A stretch of 50,422 nt of DNA from Chromatiales bacterium (GTDB lineage Bacteria > Pseudomonadota > Gammaproteobacteria > Steroidobacterales > GCA-2729495), in assembly GCA_002688175.1 (NCBI GenBank), contig NZCC01000059.1, positions 1-50,422 on the forward strand. Reading direction: 5' to 3'. Shown in pieces: positions 35,669 to 43,334 of this stretch. The notes beneath the pieces are model-generated. The model was not told where the DNA came from, searched no databases, and saw only the letters and a program-made list of their open reading frames with translations. A program made the translations under genes and the position numbers. Within the stretch, counting starts at the first letter, position 1, and the number at the start of each line of letters is the position of its first letter.

Positions 35669-36133
35669 ATGACTGACGAACAATTCTCGAGAAAATTAAG
35701 TATAGAACGTATTGTCCTGAGGGATATGTCTTTCGAAACACCCATGGGCCAGGATGTTTTTGCCGGTACCTGGAAGCCGGACTGTGAGTTAAATCTGCAG
35801 TTGCGCAACGTTCGCCTGGCCGAAGACCTCTGGGAAGTCATTCTAACTGCGACGATTAATGCAAAGGTGGAAAACGGTGTGGCTTTTCTGATCGAGGCAC
35901 AGCAGGCAGGTGTTTTCAAAGTTCCTGACCTGGAACCCGAATCGCTGAGCCGGGCACTGGCGATTGAAGCGCCCAATTTGATTTACCCGTTTCTGCGCGA
36001 ATCGGTGGATAACATGGCAGCAAGAGGCGGATTCCCGCCGGTTAATCTGCAGCTATTCGATTTCGAGGCACGATATGCGGCCATGATTGAGAAGGCCAAT
36101 CGATCCAAGCCTGCTTCGGGCGGCGAGCCATAA
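35669..36133 (+). CDS. secB: SecB-type protein-export chaperone
   Basis: 154 residues, the standard SecB length. SecB keeps secretory preproteins unfolded in the cytoplasm and hands them to SecA. The whole chain follows SecB: ERIVLRDMSFETP at the start, WKPDCELNLQLR, EVILTATINAKVENGVAFLIEAQQAG (with the conserved F-L-x-E-x-Q-Q-A-G), then APNLIYPFLRESVDNMAARGGFPPVNL, very close to the consensus CPNILFPYARE-x(5)-RG-x-FP. The C-terminal tail (NRSKPASGGEP) is short and less acidic than in E. coli. A second, genome-specific SecB copy could exist elsewhere. Located head to head with the OGT operon. Confidence 0.9.
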   Translation: MTDEQFSRKLSIERIVLRDMSFETPMGQDVFAGTWKPDCELNLQLRNVRLAEDLWEVILTATINAKVENGVAFLIEAQQAGVFKVPDLEPESLSRALAIEAPNLIYPFLRESVDNMAARGGFPPVNLQLFDFEARYAAMIEKANRSKPASGGEP

Positions 36134-36164
36134 CAGCTGGTTGCAGCCTTTGTGCCCGCAATTT

Positions 36165-36779
36165 CTATTTCTTTGACAGCTTGATCGCGCGGTACTTAAC
36201 CGACTTCGGCAGGAGTTGGCGGTACTCGGTCAGCCACGGTAACTCAATCGTTAATTCCGACTGATCGCGCAAAACGATCTGCGCCTGCATGTCGGTTTCG
36301 AAATCCTTGCGCCCCGTCAGCAGGTTTGGAAATGTATCAATCTTGGCCATCGCAGACCAGGGTATGTAAAGAGGCGGATTTACGAAAGATACAATTCTAC
36401 TGACCTCAAGTCCGCTCGGCGAGCCGAAGCAGCGCAGTCCGAAATAAGCGTGGTCGCCCACCTGGCCGCGGCCAGTACCAAAATTTTTCCGATCGAGAAT
36501 TTCACCAAACTCCATGCCGAAGGGCCCCTGTAATGATCGCCATGCGATATTTTTTGGCAGTGTCAAAGCAAATATAAATGTGCCAGTCAACACTATGATG
36601 ACAATGATGAACGTAACCAGCCAGCCACGCGCCAAAAGCCACGTCAGCCAACCCTGATCGGTCATTGAGCCGTAAATGATACAGGCCGACAGTAATGCCA
36701 AGCCAGCAGCCAGTGCACTACGTGCAAGAAATGCTGTTCGATCTAGGCGCTTGGCCTGTGATGGCTTATCATTGTTCAT
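36165..36779 (-). CDS. Hypothetical membrane protein with two membrane helices
   Basis: 204 residues, start ATG 36779. After a basic N-terminus come two hydrophobic segments (SALAAGLALLSACIIYG and WLVTFIIVIIVLTGTFIFALTLP), followed by a soluble C-terminal domain of about 120 residues with the phrase SFVNPPLYIPWSAMAKIDTF, reminiscent of small PH-like or DUF-type membrane-anchored beta domains. No family recognised and no function proposed. It faces secB tail to tail, 31 bp away, and is divergent from slyD. Confidence 0.6.
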   Translation of the reverse strand: MNNDKPSQAKRLDRTAFLARSALAAGLALLSACIIYGSMTDQGWLTWLLARGWLVTFIIVIIVLTGTFIFALTLPKNIAWRSLQGPFGMEFGEILDRKNFGTGRGQVGDHAYFGLRCFGSPSGLEVSRIVSFVNPPLYIPWSAMAKIDTFPNLLTGRKDFETDMQAQIVLRDQSELTIELPWLTEYRQLLPKSVKYRAIKLSKK

Positions 36780-37103
36780 AGTGGTCTCTTTAAATCATTC
36801 CCATTGTTGCTGGTGAACGGATGTTGATTGCACATATTCATGCTGGCAAGGTCGAATCCGTTGCAGAATCTACCATACAGATCGGCTTAACGGAAAAATG
36901 GGACTATGCGCGCAGTTTCTGCAGCCGGCTACTGTCTGTACACACCTTTGATAATCCCTGCTTTTAGACCAGACAGCGTGTATTTAGAGGGCGGCGGACT
37001 TGAACCCATGAAATTGGAATCTTCACCGGGCGGATGATCGGGTTGCAGTACACCCGGCTAGTTTATTAGCATTCCGGTTTGGTCTGAGAAGGAATACCGT
37101 ACT
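36780..37103. other. Divergent intergenic region
   Basis: About 325 bp between the small membrane protein and slyD. It contains a stretch at 36987-37010 that on the minus strand recalls a tRNA T-arm (GGGTTCAAGTCCG), but the arms do not pair and no tRNA can be folded. No clear promoter seen. Confidence 0.45.
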
Positions 37104-37571
37104 ATGAAAATTACAAATAATTGCGTTGTTAGCATCAATTTCAAGCTGCTCGATGAGCATGGCGCACTGCTTGATGCATCGGAAGAAGGTACGCCGCTGA
37201 TTTATCTGCACGGCGCGGCCGGCATCGTTCCCGGATTGGAGAGGGAACTGGAAGGCAAGGCCGTCGGCGAGAGTTTCGGAGCAACCTTGACGCCTGAGGA
37301 CGGCTTCGGTGAATCCAATCCCGAATTGATACAGGCATTCCCACTCAGTACATTCCCTGATCCGAGCCAGCTCCAGACAGGTGCGCAGGTTCAGGGTACG
37401 GGTTCAGCCACCGGTGAAGTCACAAATTTTGTGGTCCTGGAAATCACTGAGGAGCACGTTTTGCTGGACAGTAATCATCCATTGGCCGGAAAGACACTGT
37501 GTTTTGAAGGTACCGTCCATGAGGTCAGAGAGGCCACCGATGAGGAAATCAGTCAGGGCCACCCGTTGTAA
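37104..37571 (+). CDS. slyD: FKBP-type peptidyl-prolyl isomerase, SlyD-like
   Basis: 155 residues. SlyD catalyses cis-trans isomerisation of X-Pro bonds and acts as a cytoplasmic chaperone. The FKBP core is visible: SINFKLLDEHGALLDASEEGTPLIYLHGAAGIVPGLERELEGKAVGES, with the family's G-x-G-x-I-x-P-G-L-E-x-A/E-L-x-G motif, interrupted by the inserted-in-flap chaperone domain (PEDGFGESNPELIQAFPLSTFP to LLDSNHPLAG). The last part ends EEISQGHPL, and the His/Cys-rich nickel-binding tail of E. coli SlyD is absent, so a role in nickel delivery is unlikely. A GAAGGA lies a few bases before the ATG. Confidence 0.9.
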   Translation: MKITNNCVVSINFKLLDEHGALLDASEEGTPLIYLHGAAGIVPGLERELEGKAVGESFGATLTPEDGFGESNPELIQAFPLSTFPDPSQLQTGAQVQGTGSATGEVTNFVVLEITEEHVLLDSNHPLAGKTLCFEGTVHEVREATDEEISQGHPL

Positions 37572-37810
37572 TCGCATCCGGGGATCGGCAATCGAGTGGG
37601 TCAGGGCCATCCGCAGCGATATGGGACCCTTTAAATTAGTCTGGTCGCCCGGATGGAGTCCGGCCATGATTTTCGAAAAAGCAATGATAAAATGTCTAGA
37701 GCATTGATATTACTGGTTATTATTAGGTTTGATATCAATGGTGCCAGTTGACATGCGCTATTTTTGACAGTTCACTAACAATTATTTTGTGATTATGTCA
37801 AAAAGAGTAT

Positions 37811-37839
37811 TGCTCCGGCTGATTGGGCTCTTTATACTT
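37811..37839 (+). promoter_or_regulatory. Sigma-70 promoter for the PEP-CTERM-like gene
   Basis: TTGCTC (37811-37816), exactly 17 nt, TATACT (37834-37839). The predicted start is near 37846, immediately before the structured leader, giving about 174 nt of untranslated RNA. Confidence 0.55.
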
Positions 37840-37845
37840 GATTTC

Positions 37846-37975
37846 GTACAAGAAAAGGAAAGGCCACACTAGGCGAGAGCTTGGGTCGGTAAGCCAAGGA
37901 TCTTTAATTTTAGTCGCATCACTAAATTCAGTTTAGTGGGGCATAGGGGAAGATCGCCGGGTTGCTACCTCTCAC
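37846..37975 (+). promoter_or_regulatory. Candidate GEMM / c-di-GMP-I-type riboswitch (possible variant)
   Basis: The leader follows the order of the cyclic-di-GMP-I (GEMM) aptamer: GGC at 37862-37864 that can pair with GCC at 37893-37895; a GNRA-capped stem CTAGGC-GAGA-GCTTGG (37869-37884); the joining strand GGGTCGGTAAGCC (37883-37895, consensus GGGACGCAAAGCC); AAGGATCTT; a second stem closed by GATCTT (37899-37904) with AAGATC (37950-37955) around a CACTAAA/TTTAGTG hairpin; then ATCGCCGGGTTGC, near the family's 3' receptor strand. Differences from consensus, notably GGTAAGCC for GCAAAGCC, touch the ligand pocket. No terminator follows; CCTATC (from 37985) could pair near the GGAGG at 38005-38009, so control of translation is more likely. 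Confidence 0.6.
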
Positions 37976-38019
37976 AAAGTACGTCCTATCTGGATTAAGA
38001 TATTGGAGGATTAGCTAGA

Positions 38020-38709
38020 ATGAAGAAAGTAATTTTTGCGATTGCGCTGTTCGCGATATCATGGGCCGCCAACGCGGTGCAGGTAGTGCTTGTTACGCAC
38101 AATCAAACGGCCGGTAGCGGCACGATCAGCTCGCTGATCTTTGATGGCAGTCATACATCTGGGCTTTACCCTGCTTCAACTGCAATTTTCTATTGGGATG
38201 GCATGGCGCTGACCTCGACTGGTTTGTATTCAACGGTCGGTAGTATTGGCAGCAGCATCTATGCGACAACGATTATCAATGATCAGATCACTGATCTGAT
38301 GATCGATACCAGTACGAACTCTGCAGGTGCAGCGTTGTATGACTGTATTGAAGGTACGTTCCTGTCCTCAGTTGGCGCCAGCGGTTGCGGCGGCCATAAC
38401 CTTGGCGTGAACGCCATGAGTGATTCCACCACGATCTGGGGCCCGGGCACAGCTGTAGCGCAGACGATCGGCGGTGACGACGTGTTGACGGCTGGCGCCC
38501 CGCGCGACATCACTGCGTACGATTTCGGCCTGGAAAGCTGGGATGGCACCACGCTTATTATTGGCAACGGCGTTGCCGTGGGTAGCCAGAGTCCTGGTAT
38601 TGGTGGTGGTGAAGCAATGGTGTTCACCGTTGTACCGGTACCGGCTGCTGTATGGCTGTTCGGTTCGGCTCTTGGCCTGCTTGGCTGGGCGCGTCGCCGC
38701 GTAGCTTAA
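38020..38709 (+). CDS. Exported PEP-CTERM-like sorting-signal protein
   Basis: 229 residues. A signal peptide (ending WAANA/VQVV) leads into a low-complexity, Gly/Ser/Thr-rich mature part without recognised domain. The last 25 residues are a PEP-CTERM-type signal: VPVPAAVWLFGSALGLLGWARRRVA, i.e. the V-P-x-P motif, hydrophobic helix and basic end recognised by exosortase. Such proteins are delivered to the cell surface or the extracellular polysaccharide matrix. GGAGG lies 10 nt before the ATG, and the mRNA leader looks like a GEMM riboswitch, so a cyclic dinucleotide probably controls it. A terminator follows, so it is a single-gene unit. The exosortase itself is not in this window. Confidence 0.8.
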   Translation: MKKVIFAIALFAISWAANAVQVVLVTHNQTAGSGTISSLIFDGSHTSGLYPASTAIFYWDGMALTSTGLYSTVGSIGSSIYATTIINDQITDLMIDTSTNSAGAALYDCIEGTFLSSVGASGCGGHNLGVNAMSDSTTIWGPGTAVAQTIGGDDVLTAGAPRDITAYDFGLESWDGTTLIIGNGVAVGSQSPGIGGGEAMVFTVVPVPAAVWLFGSALGLLGWARRRVA

Positions 38710-38740
38710 TAAACAACAATTCTGGTTTAACCCGGAAAGA

Positions 38741-38769
38741 AAAACCCGCCTTTTGGGCGGGTTTTTTTT
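38741..38769 (+). terminator. Rho-independent terminator after the PEP-CTERM-like gene
   Basis: AACCCGCC (38743-38750), loop TTTTG, GGCGGGTT and a run of eight Ts. The A-run on the left lets it work on the opposite strand too. Confidence 0.93.
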
Positions 38770-38834
38770 GTCCGGCTGTTTTGTGGGAGAATGCGTGGCA
38801 GGGACCTGCAAATTACTGAACAGAGACACTCCAC

Positions 38835-41216
38835 ATGCGGCTGATAATTTCACTGGCTCTTTCCTGTATTGTTTTTTCTTTGTCCGGATGCGGTTCACCG
38901 GAGCAACGCGCTGCCGAGTATCTGGCAACGGCGCAGGAATTGTTTGCTGACGGCGACTATCTGGGAGCCAAGCTTGAAGCACAAAATGCCGCACAGATTG
39001 AGCCGAAAAATGCCGGGACCAGTTACCTGCTTGCCCTGATCGCCGAACAAGAGGGCAACGGCCGAGCGCTGGTGAAACACCTGGAAGTGACCGTGGCGGA
39101 GGCTCCGGAGATGGTCGAGGCACGTGTCAAACTCGGCATGCTGTATGCCTTTGCCCGACTCAATGACCAGGCGATTGAACAGCTCACGGTGGCCCAGAAG
39201 CTGGCCCCGGATGACCCCGGCGTCTTGCTGCTGAGTGCCCGGCTGTGGTTGCAGCAGGGCGATTCCGACCGGGGGCTGGCTGAACTGGATAAACTGCTGG
39301 GCATCGATCCTGCCCATGTGGAAGCCATCGGCATGAAGGTTGCGGCGTTGCAGGCCAACGATCCGGACCGGGCCCTGGGCCTGCTGGACGAAGCCATTCG
39401 CAGGTTGCCCGGTGACGAGGCCCGACCGCTTCGTGAACTGCAACTGGATGTCCTGGCACGGCACGAGCGTACTCAGGGCCTCGAACAGGCGCTATTGGCG
39501 ATGATCGGGGCTGCCGAGGCAGATGATTCGAAACACCAGGCCCGGCTTGCCCGTTTCTACAGGGATCAGGGTGAATTGGATAAAGCTGAAGATATGTTGC
39601 GCGATATTGCTGCGGCGGCCAGCGGGGATGCCGGAGCGAGGCTCGATGTCGTACGGTTTCTGGCCGAGGCGCGAACGCCGGAAGCAGCAACGGAAGCATT
39701 GCAGGCTTTTATTGACGCCGATCCGGAGAACCAGCAACTGAAAATTGTCCTCGGTGACCGCTATCTTGAAAATGACCAGAGCGATGCGGCTGTAACGATT
39801 TATGCGGCGGCGGCGGCGCTTGATCCGTTGTCCGCGCTCGGCCTCTTGGCCCGTACCAAGCTCGCCGCAGAGCGCGTGAGAAGCGGCGATCCGAATGGTG
39901 CTGAGGAGCAGGTGATGAGCATCCTGGCGGATGATCCAGCTTATCCTCACGCATTGTTAATGCGTGCCGGTCTGTTCTTTACCCAGCAGCGCTACGATGA
40001 TGCAATCGCTGATCTGCGTATCTTGCTGCGCAAAGAGGCGAACAATCAACGCGCGTTGCTGCTGTTGGCACGCAGCGAAATTGCCGCCGGCAATGTCATT
40101 TTGGGTAAGGATGCATACCGGCGACTACTGGAGCTGAATCCCGGTCACGTGGCTGCGGTCCGTGAACTCGTTACGGTGATGTTGCGAGCGGATGATTTCG
40201 ATGAGGCGGAAGCGCTTCTCGTGCGCTTGACCGAGGACGGCTCCGGCAGTATGGAAGTGGGCGTTCTGATGATCGAACTGCACGTAATCCGTGAAAACTG
40301 GCAGGCCGCTGAAGCAGAGGCCCGGCGCTATGTAGCCGGTGCGGATCCGAATGGCACCGGCACCTGGATGCTCGGTCAGGTACTTGAGAGTCAGCAGCGT
40401 TATGCGGAAGCCGCCGAAGCCTTTTCTCGCGCCCTCGAGAAGAGCCCGGAGAGTGTATCGATTCTGCAGGGACTGGCACGGGTACTGAATGCGCAGGGCA
40501 AGAAGGATGAGACGATCACTTTGTTGCGCCGGAGTGCGGCCAAATACCCGGAGCGCCCCGGGATACTCCTGGTGTTCGGTGGTGCGCTGATGGATCGGGG
40601 GCAAAGCTCCGAAGCGTTGCAGGTGTTTGAGCAGGTCATCGAAGATCATCCAAAACTGGTCTCTGGCTATGTTGCCGTGGCTTCACTCTACCTCGATGAC
40701 ACGATGAAACGCATTGCTGCCTACCGCCGAGGGTTGACTGCGGTGCCTGCCAGCCTGTTACTCGGCAGTTTGCTGGCCGATGAGTATCAGCAACTGGGGC
40801 GGGTCGATGACCTTATCGAACTTTACGAGGAGTTGTTTATTTCGCTCCCGGGGAGTTGGCAGATCGCGAACAACCTGGCGTTATTATTGGTTGAACAACG
40901 TTATCAGGATCCGGCGAGCCTGCAACGTGCGGTGCAACTGGGCAACGATCTCGCCGATACAGACGACCCGGCGGTCATGGATACGGTCGGCTGGGTTTAT
41001 TACCGGGGCGGTGATAGCGAACGCGCTATCCATTACCTGGAGCGGGCGGCGGCAGCACTGACAGATATCCCGGTGGTGAGTTACCACCTTGGCATGGCTT
41101 ATCTCGCTACCGGTAATCGGGTCGGTGCGAAGCAGGCGCTGGAAAAAGCGATTCAATCTGCCGGTACGGATTTCGTCGGCATCGATGAAGCCCGCGAGGC
41201 ACTGGCGACGCTCTAG
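38835..41216 (+). CDS. TPR lipoprotein, PrsT-like (PEP-CTERM/EPS-associated)
   Basis: 793 residues. Signal peptide with lipobox LSGC/GS, Cys19 being the lipid-bearing residue. The whole mature chain is TPR units, at least fifteen (AQNAAQIEPKNAGTSYLLAL, LTVAQKLAPDDPGVLLLSAR, YRRLLELNPGHVAAVRELV, FSRALEKSPESVSILQGLAR, YLERAAAALTDIPVVSYHLG). Length and layout are close to PrsT of PEP-CTERM/exosortase loci (about 900 residues), and the PEP-CTERM-like gene is directly upstream. It probably acts in the periplasm as a scaffold for polysaccharide or protein export. First gene of a plus-strand unit: the next ATG follows its TAG directly. Confidence 0.8.
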   Translation: MRLIISLALSCIVFSLSGCGSPEQRAAEYLATAQELFADGDYLGAKLEAQNAAQIEPKNAGTSYLLALIAEQEGNGRALVKHLEVTVAEAPEMVEARVKLGMLYAFARLNDQAIEQLTVAQKLAPDDPGVLLLSARLWLQQGDSDRGLAELDKLLGIDPAHVEAIGMKVAALQANDPDRALGLLDEAIRRLPGDEARPLRELQLDVLARHERTQGLEQALLAMIGAAEADDSKHQARLARFYRDQGELDKAEDMLRDIAAAASGDAGARLDVVRFLAEARTPEAATEALQAFIDADPENQQLKIVLGDRYLENDQSDAAVTIYAAAAALDPLSALGLLARTKLAAERVRSGDPNGAEEQVMSILADDPAYPHALLMRAGLFFTQQRYDDAIADLRILLRKEANNQRALLLLARSEIAAGNVILGKDAYRRLLELNPGHVAAVRELVTVMLRADDFDEAEALLVRLTEDGSGSMEVGVLMIELHVIRENWQAAEAEARRYVAGADPNGTGTWMLGQVLESQQRYAEAAEAFSRALEKSPESVSILQGLARVLNAQGKKDETITLLRRSAAKYPERPGILLVFGGALMDRGQSSEALQVFEQVIEDHPKLVSGYVAVASLYLDDTMKRIAAYRRGLTAVPASLLLGSLLADEYQQLGRVDDLIELYEELFISLPGSWQIANNLALLLVEQRYQDPASLQRAVQLGNDLADTDDPAVMDTVGWVYYRGGDSERAIHYLERAAAALTDIPVVSYHLGMAYLATGNRVGAKQALEKAIQSAGTDFVGIDEAREALATL

Positions 41217-42617
41217 ATGGACGGTGCCGATGTGGTTTCGACAAAACGCCAGGTTGTTTTGGGCATGGGCGCCGGTCAGTGCGGGCTGGATCTGCTGAAA
41301 GAAATACTGGGCCGGCAGCCATCGTCACGAATAACGCTGGAACAATCACCGCTACTGCCATGGGAACGCCGGGCCGGATCCCCGGGAATCAAAGAACGGA
41401 TCACGCGCTGGAAATCGCTGGGAGCGGAGCAGCTGGTCGGTGATGTGGCAGCGTTTTATTTGCCGTATGTAGAAGAGGCTATTGAAAGCGAGCCGGGCGT
41501 TCGGGTCATCTGCCTGCAACGCGATCGGGATGAAGTCGTCAGGGCATTCAGCCAGGTTCTGAACGAGACTGGCCCGCTGTCGATCAACCACTGGGCGCAG
41601 ACACCGGGGGCGAACTGCTATCACGATCCGCTGCAAACACAGACCTTTCCCCAGTATGAGACTCAGGATCGGGCCGAGGGGATCGCGAGGTATTGGGATG
41701 AGTACTACGAGTGTGCCGCTGAACTCGCGCGCCAATACCCGGACAACGTCATTGTGTTTGACGTCAACAAGCTCACCAGTCCGGATGGTGTTCGCCAGAT
41801 TCTCGATTTTGTCGGCATCGATCGTGACCAGCAGGTCGTCGTGACCGGTCAGCAAGCACGGCAGGTACCGCCGCCTGTCGAGGCAACCAACTCCCCAACG
41901 TCACGCTATCAGGATCCCTTAGATCCCCGCAGGTGCGTCGTGCTGGTGCCGTTCATCGGTTCTATTCACCAGGAGTGTGATGAGGCTCTGAAGGAACTTG
42001 AGCGCCGGGGATACCAGGTCAGGAGGGTCGGTGGCTATGCAGCCATCGATCAGGCACGAAATCAGATGGCAACCGACGCACTGGTTCACGGCTTCGAAGA
42101 AACGTTATGGATCGATTCCGACATCAGCTTTCATCCCGATGATATAGAGAAACTTCGGCGGCATCGTCTGCCGATCGTATGCGGCATCTATCCGCAGAAA
42201 GCAAAGCGGGCCTTCGCGTGCGAATTCGCGCCGGGAATGCAGCGCGTCACGTTCGGTGATCAGGGCGGCCTGTTGGAAATTCTGTATGCCGGCACAGGCT
42301 TTTTACTGATACGTCGTGAGGTGTATGCGGCGATTCAGCAGAAGCTCAAACTGCCGGTTTGCAATGAACGATTTGATCGGCCAATGATTCCGTTTTTCGA
42401 GCCCATGGTGCGGCCGGCCGACGACGGTCATTGGTATCTGGCCGAGGACTTTTCGTTTTGCGAAAGGGCCAGGCAGAGTGGGTTCAAGGTCCATGCCGAC
42501 ACAACCATCCGTTTGTGGCATATCGGTACCTATCGGTACGGCTGGGAAGATGCCGGCTTGGCGCAGGTCCGGCACGATTCATTTTCCCTCAACGCCAAGC
42601 CGGAAATTGATGATTAG
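41217..42617 (+). CDS. Sulfotransferase-glycosyltransferase fusion protein
   Basis: 466 residues, ATG touching the stop of the PrsT-like gene. Residues about 10-215 are sulfotransferase-like: LGMGAGQCGLDLLKEIL as 5'-phosphosulfate loop (without the usual Arg/Lys-Ser/Gly-Thr) and VICLQRDRDEVVRAFSQVL as 3'-phosphate motif (Arg104 and Ser112, eight apart). From about residue 237 a GT-A-like glycosyltransferase domain starts (CVVLVPFIGSIHQECDEAL), with Asp300-Ser-Asp302 in LWIDSDISFHPDDIEKL as metal/nucleotide-sugar motif and AEDFSFCERARQSG late in the domain. One chain may add a sugar and sulfate it. The weakened PAPS loop leaves the first activity uncertain. Confidence 0.72.
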   Translation: MDGADVVSTKRQVVLGMGAGQCGLDLLKEILGRQPSSRITLEQSPLLPWERRAGSPGIKERITRWKSLGAEQLVGDVAAFYLPYVEEAIESEPGVRVICLQRDRDEVVRAFSQVLNETGPLSINHWAQTPGANCYHDPLQTQTFPQYETQDRAEGIARYWDEYYECAAELARQYPDNVIVFDVNKLTSPDGVRQILDFVGIDRDQQVVVTGQQARQVPPPVEATNSPTSRYQDPLDPRRCVVLVPFIGSIHQECDEALKELERRGYQVRRVGGYAAIDQARNQMATDALVHGFEETLWIDSDISFHPDDIEKLRRHRLPIVCGIYPQKAKRAFACEFAPGMQRVTFGDQGGLLEILYAGTGFLLIRREVYAAIQQKLKLPVCNERFDRPMIPFFEPMVRPADDGHWYLAEDFSFCERARQSGFKVHADTTIRLWHIGTYRYGWEDAGLAQVRHDSFSLNAKPEIDD

Positions 42618-42665
42618 AGTAAGGGCGGCGCTTTACCCGGTTACCATCGGTGCCGTTGTCTTCTT

Positions 42666-43325
42666 ATGAAAATTAGTTTGTTGTATACCTCTGCCAGGCC
42701 GCATGTGATCCTGAGTGTCCTGGAAAAGTGGCAGGAAAGGGCGTTTGACTGGGAGAATATTGAGGTCGTGCTGGTTACCGACGACCCTTTTGCCGGGCAT
42801 TTCGCCAATATGGAATCCTACGTCAATTCCGGCAGACGCGATTGTGTTACCGGTTGGAACCTGGCTGCCGGAAAGGCAAGCGGTGACATGTTTGTGCAGG
42901 TTTCGGATGATTTGCTGCCACCGGACAACTGGGATCAAAAACTGGTGTCGCTGGCTGGCAATGCCCGGTTTTTCAGTCTGCACCTGCCTGATGAAAGAGG
43001 ATTTCCGGACTGCGTGTTTCATCCTGTGATTTCCAGGGCGGTCTATAAGCACTTTGGCTACCTGTATCCGCCGGTATTTAAATCCATGTTTTGCGACAAC
43101 TGGTTGTTCTATGCGCACGACCATTTTGGATTCCTGCGCCGCATTGAGATGGAGTGCTTCTGGAACCACACCCACAGATTAACGCATGATGTCGAGGCTG
43201 ATGACGTTTTGTTGCGCCATGAATCTCCCGAGAGGTATGCCGAAGGGCGTGAAGCGATCGTTACAGAATTAGCTAAATTGGGAATAAAAATTTTATTCCC
43301 ACCGGAACCGAACGATACAAAATAG
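42666..43325 (+). CDS. Small GT2-like glycosyltransferase
   Basis: 219 residues. It opens with a beta-strand typical of GT-A enzymes (MKISLLYTSARPHVI), has VVLVTDDP and GKASGDMFVQVSDDLLPPDNW, where Asp81-Asp82 take the place of the DxD motif, and NWLFYAHDHFGFLRRIEMECFWNH, with the aspartate and the H-x-H of inverting family 2 enzymes. It is shorter than most GT2 proteins and lacks membrane helices. Donor and acceptor are unknown. It belongs to the plus-strand unit (48 bp after the fusion gene, 9 bp before the methyltransferase). The ATG at 42666 has no clear ribosome site. Confidence 0.72.
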   Translation: MKISLLYTSARPHVILSVLEKWQERAFDWENIEVVLVTDDPFAGHFANMESYVNSGRRDCVTGWNLAAGKASGDMFVQVSDDLLPPDNWDQKLVSLAGNARFFSLHLPDERGFPDCVFHPVISRAVYKHFGYLYPPVFKSMFCDNWLFYAHDHFGFLRRIEMECFWNHTHRLTHDVEADDVLLRHESPERYAEGREAIVTELAKLGIKILFPPEPNDTK

Positions 43326-43334
43326 TAGCAAGGC

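Noticed and set aside
36987-37010. Minus-strand sequence like a tRNA T-arm (GGGTTCAAGTCCG)
   Set aside because: The flanking bases do not form the five-base-pair T stem and no acceptor, D or anticodon arm can be found.
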